Assembly (NCBI GenBank): GCA_964611755.1
Contig: CAZTBB010000039.1
Location: forward strand, 1-16,637
From: CAZTBB01 sp964611755
GTDB taxonomy: Bacteria > Pseudomonadota > Alphaproteobacteria > Micavibrionales > Micavibrionaceae
Reading direction: 5' to 3'
Length of the DNA stretch: 16,637 bases
The translations under genes and the position numbers were made by a program. This document shows, piece by piece, positions 1 through 7,430 of the stretch (its first letter is position 1; the number at the start of each line of letters is the position of its first letter). Below the pieces are notes generated by a model that did no database searches, had not been told where the DNA came from, and saw only the letters and a list, made by a program, of their open reading frames with translations.

Positions 1-1
1 A

Positions 2-445
2 GATGCAATTCTTGTAACCCCCCGCTCTCAATCTGAACATGTAAAATCACTGATTGATGCGATGAAAAAAGATGGGCGCAGTGAAACAATCCATGGCGAT
101 ACGGTTTATCGCCCTTGGGGCGCCTATCAAGTCCTTGAAGACCAAGAGCACTGCAAGGTAAAGCGTATCTTTGTCACGCCCGGCAAGAAACTATCCCTAC
201 AAAAACACAACCATCGCAGTGAACACTGGGTTGTCGTAGATGGCACAGCGCGCGTAACGAAAGATGATGAAATATTTGATCTAAAGGCCAATGAATCCAC
301 CTATATTCCCGTTGGCTGTGTTCACCGCCTAGAAAATACAACAACGGAAAAATTAGAAATTATTGAAGTACAAACTGGTACTTACTTTGGTGAAGATGAT
401 ATTATCCGCCTCGAAGATGATTTTAACCGCACAGATAAAGATTAG
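2..445 (+). CDS. manC: ManC, mannose-1-phosphate guanylyltransferase / mannose-6-phosphate isomerase, C-terminal part (5' end off-window)
   Basis: This is the C-terminal end of a cytoplasmic type II phosphomannose isomerase/GDP-mannose pyrophosphorylase, which supplies GDP-mannose. The frame is open from base 2 with no stop, and the residues before the ATG at 62 (DAILVTPRSQ, then SEHVKSLIDAM) match the end of the nucleotidyltransferase part of ManC. The ATG at 62 is therefore an internal methionine and the true start lies upstream of the window. The 147 visible residues carry the linker motif VYRPWG, then the cupin with KLSLQKHNHRSEHWVVV, a GTARVT turn and YIPVGCVHRLEN, and end with the usual FGEDDIIRLEDDF. 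The His residues of HNHRSEH and the later VHRLEN belong to the metal-binding cupin core. The stop is 6 bp before gmd, and the TAG overlaps an AGGA ribosome-binding site for gmd. Context: first visible step of GDP-sugar supply. The family is near certain; the catalytic N-terminal domain cannot be checked. Confidence 0.93.
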   Translation, partial: DAILVTPRSQSEHVKSLIDAMKKDGRSETIHGDTVYRPWGAYQVLEDQEHCKVKRIFVTPGKKLSLQKHNHRSEHWVVVDGTARVTKDDEIFDLKANESTYIPVGCVHRLENTTTEKLEIIEVQTGTYFGEDDIIRLEDDFNRTDKD

Positions 446-451
446 GATATT

Positions 452-1537
452 ATGAGTAATACAAAACAAAAAACTGCACTCATTTCAGGTGTCACAGGTC
501 AGGATGGAGCCTATTTGGCCGAATTCCTACTTGATAAGGGCTATATGGTGCATGGTATTAAGAGACGCTCTTCGTCATTCAATACGGGGCGTGTAGATCA
601 TCTCTTTGAAGAAATTCATGACCCAGATCGTCGCTTTGAGCTCCATTACGGTGATATGACCGATTCAACAAACTTAATTCGCATTATTCAAGAAACACAG
701 CCTGATGAGATTTATAACTTGGCTGCACAGAGCCACGTACAGGTTAGCTTTGAGACACCGGAATATACAGCAAACGCTGACGCTATTGGCACTTTGCGAA
801 TATTGGAAGCATTACGTATTCTCGACATGACAGAGAGCACAAAGTTTTACCAAGCCTCTACATCAGAGCTTTATGGATTGGTTCAAGAAACACCGCAAAA
901 AGAAACAACGCCCTTCTATCCTCGCAGCCCTTACGCCGCCGCCAAGCTTTATGCATATTGGATTACCGTGAACTACCGTGAAGCGTATGGCATCCATGCA
1001 TCCAACGGTATTTTATTCAACCATGAAAGCCCACTTCGTGGGGAAACATTTGTAACACGTAAAATTACACGTGCTGCTGCGCGCATACATCTTGGCACTC
1101 AGGACTGTCTGTATCTCGGTAATATGGATGCCAAACGTGACTGGGGGCATGCGCGTGATTATATAGAAGGTATGTGGGCTATCGTACAGCAAGATGAAGC
1201 TGACGATTATGTTCTTGCCACAGGTGAAACACATACGGTGCGATCCTTTGTTGAAAAAACATTTACCCTGCTGGATATGGAGGTTGAATGGTCAGGCGAA
1301 GGTGTTGATGAAATTGGCACAGACAAAGCCACTGGCAAAGTCCTTGTACGTGTTGATCCTCGCTATTTCCGCCCAACAGAAGTGGATCTTCTTTTGGGAG
1401 ACCCCACAAAAGCCAGAGAAAAGCTTGGCTGGACACCCAAGATAGGTCTTGATCAACTGGTCAAAGAAATGGTTGAGGCTGACTTAAAAGAAGCTAAAGA
1501 AGAAATGCTTTTGAAAAAGCAGCAAGAGGCAGCTTGA
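452..1537 (+). CDS. gmd: GDP-mannose 4,6-dehydratase
   Basis: Converts GDP-D-mannose to GDP-4-keto-6-deoxy-D-mannose, the branch point for fucose, rhamnose, perosamine and colitose. It is an extended short-chain dehydrogenase of 361 aa, the usual length. The N-terminal Rossmann motif GVTGQDG is at residues 13-19, followed by the NADP-binding/tetramer loop KRRSSSFNTGRVDHL (about 37-51). The catalytic residues are all visible: Thr137 and Glu139 in STSELYG, and the Tyr161/Lys165 pair in YAAAK. The family signature NHESPLRGETFVTRKI follows (about 190-205), then DAKRDWGHARDY (about 226-237). The C-terminus ends in a charged helix rich in Lys and Glu. The start ATG at 452 has AGGA four bases upstream, overlapping the manC stop, and the gene is evidently co-transcribed with manC. 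It feeds both the fcl-type reductase and the ColD-type dehydratase downstream. No residue looks damaged. Confidence 0.97.
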   Translation: MSNTKQKTALISGVTGQDGAYLAEFLLDKGYMVHGIKRRSSSFNTGRVDHLFEEIHDPDRRFELHYGDMTDSTNLIRIIQETQPDEIYNLAAQSHVQVSFETPEYTANADAIGTLRILEALRILDMTESTKFYQASTSELYGLVQETPQKETTPFYPRSPYAAAKLYAYWITVNYREAYGIHASNGILFNHESPLRGETFVTRKITRAAARIHLGTQDCLYLGNMDAKRDWGHARDYIEGMWAIVQQDEADDYVLATGETHTVRSFVEKTFTLLDMEVEWSGEGVDEIGTDKATGKVLVRVDPRYFRPTEVDLLLGDPTKAREKLGWTPKIGLDQLVKEMVEADLKEAKEEMLLKKQQEAA

Positions 1538-1541
1538 TATC

Positions 1542-2477
1542 ATGAATGTTTTTTTGACCGGAGGCCGAGGCATGGTTGGGCGCGCAGTGCAGCGCCTGAA
1601 CCAAATATTGAATGCCGGCTGGACAATTCTTGCCCCAACAAGCACAGAGCTTGATTTGTGCTCGAGGGAAGCTATTCAGGCATTTTTTAAAACACATACT
1701 GATATTGATCTTGTTATTCATTGCGCTGCCAAAGTTGGCGGTATCAAGGCGAATATTGCCGATCCCACAGGCTTCCTGAACGACAATCTTTTGATGAATG
1801 CTCATATTATTGAAGAGGCGCGACTGGCAGGCGTGCAAAAGCTTATCTATCTCGGTAGCTCCTGCATGTATCCGAAAGATTACAAAAACCCACTGATAGA
1901 AGATTATATTCTGGAGGCCCCCCTTGAGCCCACCAATGAAGGCTATGCTCTGGCAAAAATATCAGGTGCCAAACACTGTGAATATATTGCACGCCAATAT
2001 GGGCTGGCCTATCGCACCCTCATCCCTTGCAATCTTTATGGGCAAGATGATCATTTTGATCCAGAAAAAGGTCATTTGATTGCCGCGGTCATTCTAAAAA
2101 TCCATGAAGCCATACAAAATGGTGAAAAGGAAATTGAAATCTGGGGCGATGGCACCGCCCGCCGTGAATTTATGTATGTTGATGATCTCGCATCCTTTAT
2201 TATTACATGCGCTGATAATCTTGCAGATTTACCGCAATATTTAAACACCGGCCTGGATCATGATTATAGCGTCAATGAATATTATGAAACTGTTGCCAAG
2301 GTTCTTGGCTTCACTGGAACATTTAAACATAATCTTGATATGCCCGTTGGGATGATGCGTAAATTAATGGGCTCCGCCAAAGCCAAAAAATATGGCTGGG
2401 CACCTCAAACTTCCTTAGAAGACGGCATTGCGCTTGCCTATAAAGGATTTTTGGAAAAACAGAAAGCTGCTGCATGA
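1542..2477 (+). CDS. fcl: GDP-L-fucose synthase family epimerase/reductase; possibly GDP-L-colitose synthase (ColC)
   Basis: Bifunctional C3/C5 (or, for colitose, C5) epimerase and C4 ketoreductase acting on GDP-4-keto-6-deoxy sugars. The 311 aa length is typical. Visible motifs are the Rossmann TGGRGMVG at 6-13, CAAKVGGI (61-68), LGSSCMYP (104-111) with the Ser and Cys108 of the epimerase site, Tyr135/Lys139 in YALAK, and His178 in GHLI, which matches the catalytic His of the E. coli enzyme. The catalytic set is therefore complete. Two places differ from the enteric GDP-fucose synthase as I remember it: the SHVIPAL segment reads GHLIAAV, and the PDGTPRKLLD loop reads PVGMMRKLMG (268-277). 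Since the next gene is a ColD-type 3-dehydratase and only one such reductase is visible, this may make GDP-L-colitose, GDP-L-fucose or both. The gene starts 4 bp after gmd and overlaps colD by 4 bp (ATGA). Family certain, exact product open. Confidence 0.9.
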   Translation: MNVFLTGGRGMVGRAVQRLNQILNAGWTILAPTSTELDLCSREAIQAFFKTHTDIDLVIHCAAKVGGIKANIADPTGFLNDNLLMNAHIIEEARLAGVQKLIYLGSSCMYPKDYKNPLIEDYILEAPLEPTNEGYALAKISGAKHCEYIARQYGLAYRTLIPCNLYGQDDHFDPEKGHLIAAVILKIHEAIQNGEKEIEIWGDGTARREFMYVDDLASFIITCADNLADLPQYLNTGLDHDYSVNEYYETVAKVLGFTGTFKHNLDMPVGMMRKLMGSAKAKKYGWAPQTSLEDGIALAYKGFLEKQKAAA

Positions 2478-3670
2478 CTAATAACACCGCCCCCAAAGAT
2501 CAAAACCCTGCCCCCTACCCTCTGGCTACAGAAACATGGGATGACAAAGAATACGCTGCCATTCAGCGTGTTGTTGATAGCGGCCGTTTTTCCATGGGCC
2601 CGGAGGTTAGAAAATTCGAAGAAGATTTTGCCGCACATTTTGGATCAAAATATGCCGTTATGGTCAATTCCGGATCATCAGCAAACCTTCTCACACTAGC
2701 AGCACTCTTCTACGCACCAGAGAAATATCTTCAGCCCGGTGATGAAGTAATTGTTCCTGCTGTTTCATGGAGCACGACCTACTACCCCGTTCATCAATAT
2801 GGCCTTAGCCTGCGCTTTGTAGATGTTGATCCGGCTACTTTGAATATTGACCCTGACCTTGTTAAAGCGGCGATTACGCCAAAAACAAAAGCGATTTTTG
2901 CAGTGAACCTTCTTGGCAACCCCTGCGATTTTGAGCGCCTGCACGCCATATGTAAGAAACATAACCTTGTCTTATTCGAAGATAACTGTGAATCGATGGG
3001 CGCAAAATATGCTGGACGTTATGCAGGAACACATGGAATATGCGGAACCTTTTCCACATTCTTTTCCCACCATATATCCACAATGGAAGGCGGGGTTGTC
3101 GTAACCGATGATGAAGCACTGTATCATACCATGCTGTCCTTGCGCGCACATGGTTGGACACGTGAACAACCGAAAAACTCGCACCTCAAATCCGATACAG
3201 ATCCCTTTAGCACCCTCTTCCGCTTTGTTCTGCCCGGTTATAATTTACGACCATTAGAAATGTCCGGCGCCATCGGGCAAGAACAAATCAGGAAATTAAG
3301 TGGGCTTGTAGACGCGCGGCGAAAAAACGCAGCCCTTTTCAAGGATTTATTTCAAGGACATGAGGCACTCGATATTCAGCAAGAAACACATGAAAGTTCA
3401 TGGTTTGGGTTTTCTCTTGTCCTTAAAGGCAAGCTCGAAGGAAAGCGCGCTGAGATAGTAAAAATGCTTCAAGACAATAACGTTGAATGCCGCCCGATTG
3501 TTGCCGGCAACTTTCTTAATAACCCAGTGATAGAGCACTTGAATCATTCCATTGGCTCAGAGATCAAGCATGCAGACTATCTCGACACAAATGGTCTGTT
3601 CATAGGCAATCACCATTATGATATCTCGGAACAGCTAGACCGCACGCACAAAATTATTAATAAAGCTTAG
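2474..3670 (+). CDS. colD: ColD-type GDP-4-keto-6-deoxy-D-mannose 3-dehydratase (PLP/PMP-dependent)
   Basis: DegT/DnrJ/EryC1 fold-type I enzyme, 398 aa. In ordinary sugar aminotransferases a lysine binds PLP ahead of a (G)EGG motif. Here the region reads FFSHHISTMEGG, with His199-His200 (codons at 3068-3073); His199 has the spacing to EGG that the lysine has in PerA-type enzymes. This replacement is the known hallmark of ColD, which removes the C3 hydroxyl of GDP-4-keto-6-deoxymannose using PMP and glutamate on the way to colitose. Other ColD-like blocks are YPLATETWDD (15-24), VPAVSWSTTYYP (94-105), LFEDNCESMGAKY (167-179), LRAHGWTRE and RPIVAGNFL. The iron-sulfur-binding CDP-sugar dehydrases (RfbH/E1) also carry His here but are longer, and the rest of this sequence fits ColD better. 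About 12 extra residues precede the usual start, but the 4-bp ATGA overlap with the previous gene supports the chosen ATG. A GDP-perosamine transaminase is argued against by the missing lysine. Confidence 0.92.
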   Translation: MTNNTAPKDQNPAPYPLATETWDDKEYAAIQRVVDSGRFSMGPEVRKFEEDFAAHFGSKYAVMVNSGSSANLLTLAALFYAPEKYLQPGDEVIVPAVSWSTTYYPVHQYGLSLRFVDVDPATLNIDPDLVKAAITPKTKAIFAVNLLGNPCDFERLHAICKKHNLVLFEDNCESMGAKYAGRYAGTHGICGTFSTFFSHHISTMEGGVVVTDDEALYHTMLSLRAHGWTREQPKNSHLKSDTDPFSTLFRFVLPGYNLRPLEMSGAIGQEQIRKLSGLVDARRKNAALFKDLFQGHEALDIQQETHESSWFGFSLVLKGKLEGKRAEIVKMLQDNNVECRPIVAGNFLNNPVIEHLNHSIGSEIKHADYLDTNGLFIGNHHYDISEQLDRTHKIINKA

Positions 3671-3674
3671 ATTG

Positions 3675-4616
3675 ATGAATACATTAAACATTCATATCAG
3701 GCCGGGCGGCTTTTTGGCAAACCAGATGTTTCAATACATGCTCGCTAAAACTATAGAACATAGATCAGGTAAAGAAACGCATATTACTGGTCAAACAATG
3801 CCAGAATGGAACCTTGAAGCTGGTGAGCATGATGTTCCTGCCGATAAAGTTTTTGAGATAAAAACAAATTTTTTTGATCTTGATGCGCTTATCAAAGATG
3901 TTCAATCCGGACTTATTGATCATGTGGTCATTAAGGCACTCGGTATGCGGCTTGAATATTTTGAAGAGGCGGATTTCTACAATCAATTTTTTCAACCTCC
4001 AGCAAGCGAGGCCAAAAAAAGAGTAGACCTAAGTGAAAAAGATCTGCTTGTGCATGTACGCGGCGGTGATGTTTTACAAGGCGCTCACCAAGATTACTTT
4101 CCCTTGCCTTTTCACTATTATCACAATCTTTTTGAACAAACGGGCCTGACCCCTGTTTTCATAGGACAAATTGGGAAAGACGAATATTCTCAAAACCTAA
4201 AGTCAGAATTTAAAGAATGCCGTTTTCTACAAGGTGGAAGCGTTATTTCAGATTTTGAAACAATTCGTCATGCCCCAAATGTCGCACTAAGCATCTCTTC
4301 CTTTGGGTGGATGGCAACCTTTTTATCCAAACTAAAAAAACAGGTATACGTGCCGGTTGGTGGTTTTTTAAACCCTAAACAACGCCCCGATATTGATCTT
4401 CTGCCTGCCAATGATCCCGTTTACACCTATTTCAGCTTTGATGAGTGGAAATTTAACGCAACGAAAGATGATTTTGATGCTATTTTCAAACAGAACATGC
4501 AATTTCATGGATTCACACCCAGAAAATTAAGCCGAAAGCAGGCTGAAAGAGCATGGTTTATTAAGTCGAGAGCCAATGACATCCATATCAAAATTAAAAA
4601 GCTACTTAACGCCTGA
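3675..4616 (+). CDS. GT11-like (fucosyltransferase-type) glycosyltransferase
   Basis: Probable cytoplasmic glycosyltransferase using a GDP-6-deoxy-L-sugar. The 313 aa protein has three blocks recalling GT11 alpha-1,2-fucosyltransferases: an N-terminal GGFLANQMFQYMLAK (11-25, compare GGxGNQxFQY), a central VHVRGGD (126-132, equivalent to the HxRRGD GDP-sugar motif but with Gly for the second Arg), and a late SISSFGWMATFLS (206-218, compare SSFSWWxAWL). The stretch between, with PLPFHYYHNLF and PVFIGQ, fits a GT-B-like two-domain protein. Its place directly after colD suggests that it transfers colitose or fucose onto the repeat unit; that is inference. Start: a TTG at 3672 sits directly before the ATG at 3675. 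I chose the ATG, as neither has a clear ribosome-binding site. The 3' end overlaps the next gene by 41 bp. This stretch looks more A+T-rich than the sugar-nucleotide genes, as is common in surface-sugar loci. Confidence 0.75.
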   Translation: MNTLNIHIRPGGFLANQMFQYMLAKTIEHRSGKETHITGQTMPEWNLEAGEHDVPADKVFEIKTNFFDLDALIKDVQSGLIDHVVIKALGMRLEYFEEADFYNQFFQPPASEAKKRVDLSEKDLLVHVRGGDVLQGAHQDYFPLPFHYYHNLFEQTGLTPVFIGQIGKDEYSQNLKSEFKECRFLQGGSVISDFETIRHAPNVALSISSFGWMATFLSKLKKQVYVPVGGFLNPKQRPDIDLLPANDPVYTYFSFDEWKFNATKDDFDAIFKQNMQFHGFTPRKLSRKQAERAWFIKSRANDIHIKIKKLLNA

Positions 4617-5826
4617 TAATAAGAAATTATTATTTGATTATGGCCGTGTTTTTGGTCTACGCGTCATTCAAATGGCCTTGGCTCTTGTTACATCCTACAT
4701 TCTTGTGCGCGCCCTGTCTCAGGAACAATTTGGTGAATACCACTACATTCTTGGATGGATTGGCGTTTTAACAATTTTTGCTCTACCAGGCCTCACAGAC
4801 TCAGTCATGCAAGCCGTTGCAAGGGGGAAAGAAAAAACCTATCAAGCTGGGGCCAAGCTTGCTTTTCTTGGAAGCTTAGCAGCAGCCCTTATATTGGCAG
4901 GCTTTGGAGCATGGTTTTTATATCAAAATGATATAGAGCTTGCTTCTGGCTTTTACCTTGCAGCCATCTTATTTCCGTTTATGCATGGGCTTGCAATCTG
5001 GAAATCGATGCGACACGGACAATCAGACTTTGATGCCCTGCTTAAACTTGAAGGGAGTAACTCTATCATTGTTGGGGTTTTGCTTATAGTTGGGCTTTTG
5101 ATTCTTCCAGGTTACCTCTTGCTTCCACTTTGCATTGTTATGACTATTCCCTCACTCCTTAATATTGTTCAATCAATAAAAGCATGGCGCTCCGTTCCTA
5201 AGGATAGTGAAATTGAGGCAGATAATCTTGCCTATGGTATCAAGACAACGGCTTATTCTATTCTCAATGTGTTAGCCAATCATATTGATAAAATCTTATT
5301 GTTTAACTTTTTGTCTCCCGAAGCATTGGCTTTATATATGGCAGCTCAAAAGCTGACAGAACCCGTCAATAACGTCACACAAGATTTAGGAGCTGTCTTA
5401 GCGCCACGCTTTGCTAACCAAGAACATTACACACAAAAACTTGATAAAGCTTTTTTGATTTATAGTTTGATTATAGGCGGGCTTATCATCATGTTCTCTT
5501 TTTCAATTTTACCCCCCATATTTGTATTAATTTTCGGCGAGCAATATGCGTCTGCCCTCCCCTATTGCCAAGCCCTCATGTGCTCCTTACTCTTTGGCAA
5601 CGTTGCATCCTTGCGTTTTCGTTTCATTCGATCACGCATGTCTTTAGACAGTGTTCGCCGTGTTACATTAGGCAATTCTCTATTTCGGATACTGGCTGCA
5701 TCTATTTGCATTCCGTTACTCGGCATTTGGGGTGCGGTTCTATCTGTATTTCTCTCACGAATTGCATTGGCAACACAGGTACATTTTGATATTAACAAGT
5801 TTCGCCAAAATGACTTGGCTGAATAA
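4576..5826 (+). CDS. wzx: Wzx-type polysaccharide flippase (MOP superfamily)
   Basis: Inner-membrane protein of 416 aa, largely hydrophobic, with about ten to twelve candidate membrane helices (for example near 23-45, 58-75, 93-116, 122-142, 162-192, 292-320, 328-345 and 366-400). A short cytoplasmic N-terminus (MTSISKLKSYLTPDNKK) precedes helix 1. The phrase RALSQEQFGEYHYILGW (45-61) after the first helix is typical of the polysaccharide biosynthesis/Wzx family (compare LGxxxFGxYxxxxA). Wzx proteins flip undecaprenyl-diphosphate-linked repeat units to the periplasm for Wzy polymerisation, which would place this locus in the Wzx/Wzy class. The start overlaps the previous gene by 41 bp. It is kept because GAGAG lies just upstream of the ATG at 4576 and the N-terminus has family-like length. 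These proteins diverge strongly, so the family rests on hydrophobicity pattern, size and context. A lipid-II-type or teichoic-type flippase of the same superfamily is less likely here. Confidence 0.85.
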   Translation: MTSISKLKSYLTPDNKKLLFDYGRVFGLRVIQMALALVTSYILVRALSQEQFGEYHYILGWIGVLTIFALPGLTDSVMQAVARGKEKTYQAGAKLAFLGSLAAALILAGFGAWFLYQNDIELASGFYLAAILFPFMHGLAIWKSMRHGQSDFDALLKLEGSNSIIVGVLLIVGLLILPGYLLLPLCIVMTIPSLLNIVQSIKAWRSVPKDSEIEADNLAYGIKTTAYSILNVLANHIDKILLFNFLSPEALALYMAAQKLTEPVNNVTQDLGAVLAPRFANQEHYTQKLDKAFLIYSLIIGGLIIMFSFSILPPIFVLIFGEQYASALPYCQALMCSLLFGNVASLRFRFIRSRMSLDSVRRVTLGNSLFRILAASICIPLLGIWGAVLSVFLSRIALATQVHFDINKFRQNDLAE

Positions 5827-5853
5827 TAAACACCATAAAGAAGATTTAAAACC

Positions 5854-6456
5854 ATGACATTACGCCGCTTGCCTATGTGCGCCGACCTGATTAATGAGAA
5901 TTTCGAAGACTACTCCTTGCTTGATATTGGCTGCAGGACAATGGATCTCAAGCCATTACTGAAAAGCTGCAAAAATTATACGGGTACGGATCTTATTCCC
6001 GGTGAAGGGGTGATTGCCTGTAACCTCGAAGAAGGCCTGCCGGATTTTAAAGATAATTCCTATGATATTGTTGTTGCCCTCGATGTCTTAGAGCATTTGG
6101 AAAATGCCCATAAAGTTCTCGAAGAGATGCTCCGTGTTGCCAAAAAGGGTGTCTTCGTCGCACTTCCTAATATGTACTACATAAAATTCCGTATGAATTT
6201 CCTTATGGGCAATGGATTATCCGGTAAATATGACTTTCCCGTTGACCCGATTTTGGACCGTCATCGCTGGGTTCTTTCCTTCGAGGAGGCCAAAGCCTTT
6301 ATGGAGCATAATGTTAAACAGGGTGAACTCTCGACGCATACGATTATCCCTGATCGTGGGCGCACCAAAATGGTTGTTGAACCTTTACAAGAAAAATTAG
6401 CCGAGCACTTTCCAAATCTGTTTGCGTATGGTGTTCTATTTATGGTTAAAAAATAA
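5854..6456 (+). CDS. Class I SAM-dependent methyltransferase, MetW-like
   Basis: Soluble 200 aa methyltransferase. Residues 22-30 (LLDIGCRTM) form the SAM-binding motif I, but the usual GxGxG is reduced to GCRTMD. An acidic residue follows strand 2 (Asp46 in TGTD), then DNSYDIVVALDVLEHLEN (67-84), the post-II/motif IV region, and EMLRVAKKGVFVALPN (91-106). Size, the LPN turn and the RMNFL..G..L segment (about 113-122) resemble MetW-like proteins rather than larger sugar O-methyltransferases. A second recognisable block is DPILDRHRWVLSFEEA (131-146). In this setting it may methylate a sugar of the repeat unit or a non-reducing end, but the substrate cannot be read from sequence. It lies 27 bp after wzx, with AAGAAG upstream as a plausible ribosome-binding site, and 23 bp before the next glycosyltransferase, in the same direction. 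Confidence 0.82.
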   Translation: MTLRRLPMCADLINENFEDYSLLDIGCRTMDLKPLLKSCKNYTGTDLIPGEGVIACNLEEGLPDFKDNSYDIVVALDVLEHLENAHKVLEEMLRVAKKGVFVALPNMYYIKFRMNFLMGNGLSGKYDFPVDPILDRHRWVLSFEEAKAFMEHNVKQGELSTHTIIPDRGRTKMVVEPLQEKLAEHFPNLFAYGVLFMVKK

Positions 6457-6479
6457 ACCTAAAGAGCATACGGGGCAAA

Positions 6480-7430
6480 ATGACGACCCCCTTAATTACC
6501 ATTGGAATAACGTGTTTTAATGCCATTGATACAATTGATGCCGCAATTCAGAGCGCATTCAATCAGGATTGGGAAAATACCGAGATTATTCTATGCGACG
6601 ATTATTCCACAGATGGAAGCTGGGAATATGTATGTGATGCATACTCATCCGATAAGCGCATAAAACTTATTCGCAATGATAAAAACCTGGGTGTAGCATC
6701 AAGCCGCAATCATTTAATTGAAAACGCTTCGGGTGAATATTTGGCCTTTTTTGATGATGATGACATCAGTAAGGATGAGCGCCTGCGCCTCCAATTTCTG
6801 TCTTTACGTCAGGCAGAAAAACGATATCCGGATAAAAACTTTATTTCCTATGCCGCCCGTCTTCAGCACTATCCCGACGGGCATCAGCGCATTGAGTACC
6901 CACCCGGCCTGCGTGCCCCCTATCCCGGCGGTAAAGCAATGGCCCTGAGAATTTTAACAGGCAGGCCGATTGAAAATGGATTTGGCTCTATGGCTACCTG
7001 CTCACAAATGGCACAGCTGGATATATTCAAAAAACTCGGCGGATTTGATCCGGCCTTTAAGCGTAGTGAAGATACAGACTTTAACATTCGTGCATCTGTG
7101 GATAATATGTTTTTCATTGGCATTGCTGAACCGCTCGTCGAACAACGCATGACATATGGACAGGAAAAACAGCTTGAGGCTGAGAATATTTTCTTCATAA
7201 ATTTAATTAATAAACATGCAGAAGTAATTGATAATATTTCAGAATATAACTTTTCAACACTGTGGATAAATGGCAAGTACCTCTACCTTCAGAATAAGAA
7301 AATTGCCTTCCTAAAATACATGATAGCTCTATGCGTACGCCATCCCATCAAATTCTTACAACGCCTGTTATGGACACTCCCGAACATCGCGTATAATAGG
7401 CAACTCAGAAAATTCATGGCGGGTCACTAA
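6480..7430 (+). CDS. GT2-family glycosyltransferase (first of a tandem pair)
   Basis: GT-A fold glycosyltransferase of 316 aa, likely at the inner face of the membrane and using a nucleotide-diphospho-sugar. It starts directly with the nucleotide-binding strand (PLITIGITCFNAIDTI, 4-19), then the DDYSTDGS block (40-47), RNDKNLGVASSRN (65-77) and the metal-binding FFDDDD (90-95). The acceptor-side GGFDPAFKRSEDTDF motif is at 187-201, where the Glu-Asp is the probable catalytic base region. There is no N-terminal signal; a basic-hydrophobic C-terminal stretch (about 285-312) may associate with the membrane. The stop codon directly abuts the ATG of the next gene, which encodes a clearly similar enzyme. 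Donor and acceptor are unknown. The N-terminal domain is complete, so the gene looks intact. Confidence 0.93.
   Translation: MTTPLITIGITCFNAIDTIDAAIQSAFNQDWENTEIILCDDYSTDGSWEYVCDAYSSDKRIKLIRNDKNLGVASSRNHLIENASGEYLAFFDDDDISKDERLRLQFLSLRQAEKRYPDKNFISYAARLQHYPDGHQRIEYPPGLRAPYPGGKAMALRILTGRPIENGFGSMATCSQMAQLDIFKKLGGFDPAFKRSEDTDFNIRASVDNMFFIGIAEPLVEQRMTYGQEKQLEAENIFFINLINKHAEVIDNISEYNFSTLWINGKYLYLQNKKIAFLKYMIALCVRHPIKFLQRLLWTLPNIAYNRQLRKFMAGH

Noticed and set aside
62..445. A stand-alone 127-residue cupin (mannose-6-phosphate isomerase-like) gene starting at ATG 62
   Set aside because: The frame is open back to base 2, and the upstream residues match the end of the ManC nucleotidyltransferase domain, so this is the C-terminal part of manC.
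2474..3670. GDP-perosamine synthase or another sugar transaminase
   Set aside because: The PLP-binding lysine is replaced by His-His, and the surrounding sequence fits ColD.
3672..3674. TTG as the start of the GT11-like gene
   Set aside because: An ATG follows immediately at 3675 and there is no ribosome-binding site favouring the TTG; the difference is one residue.
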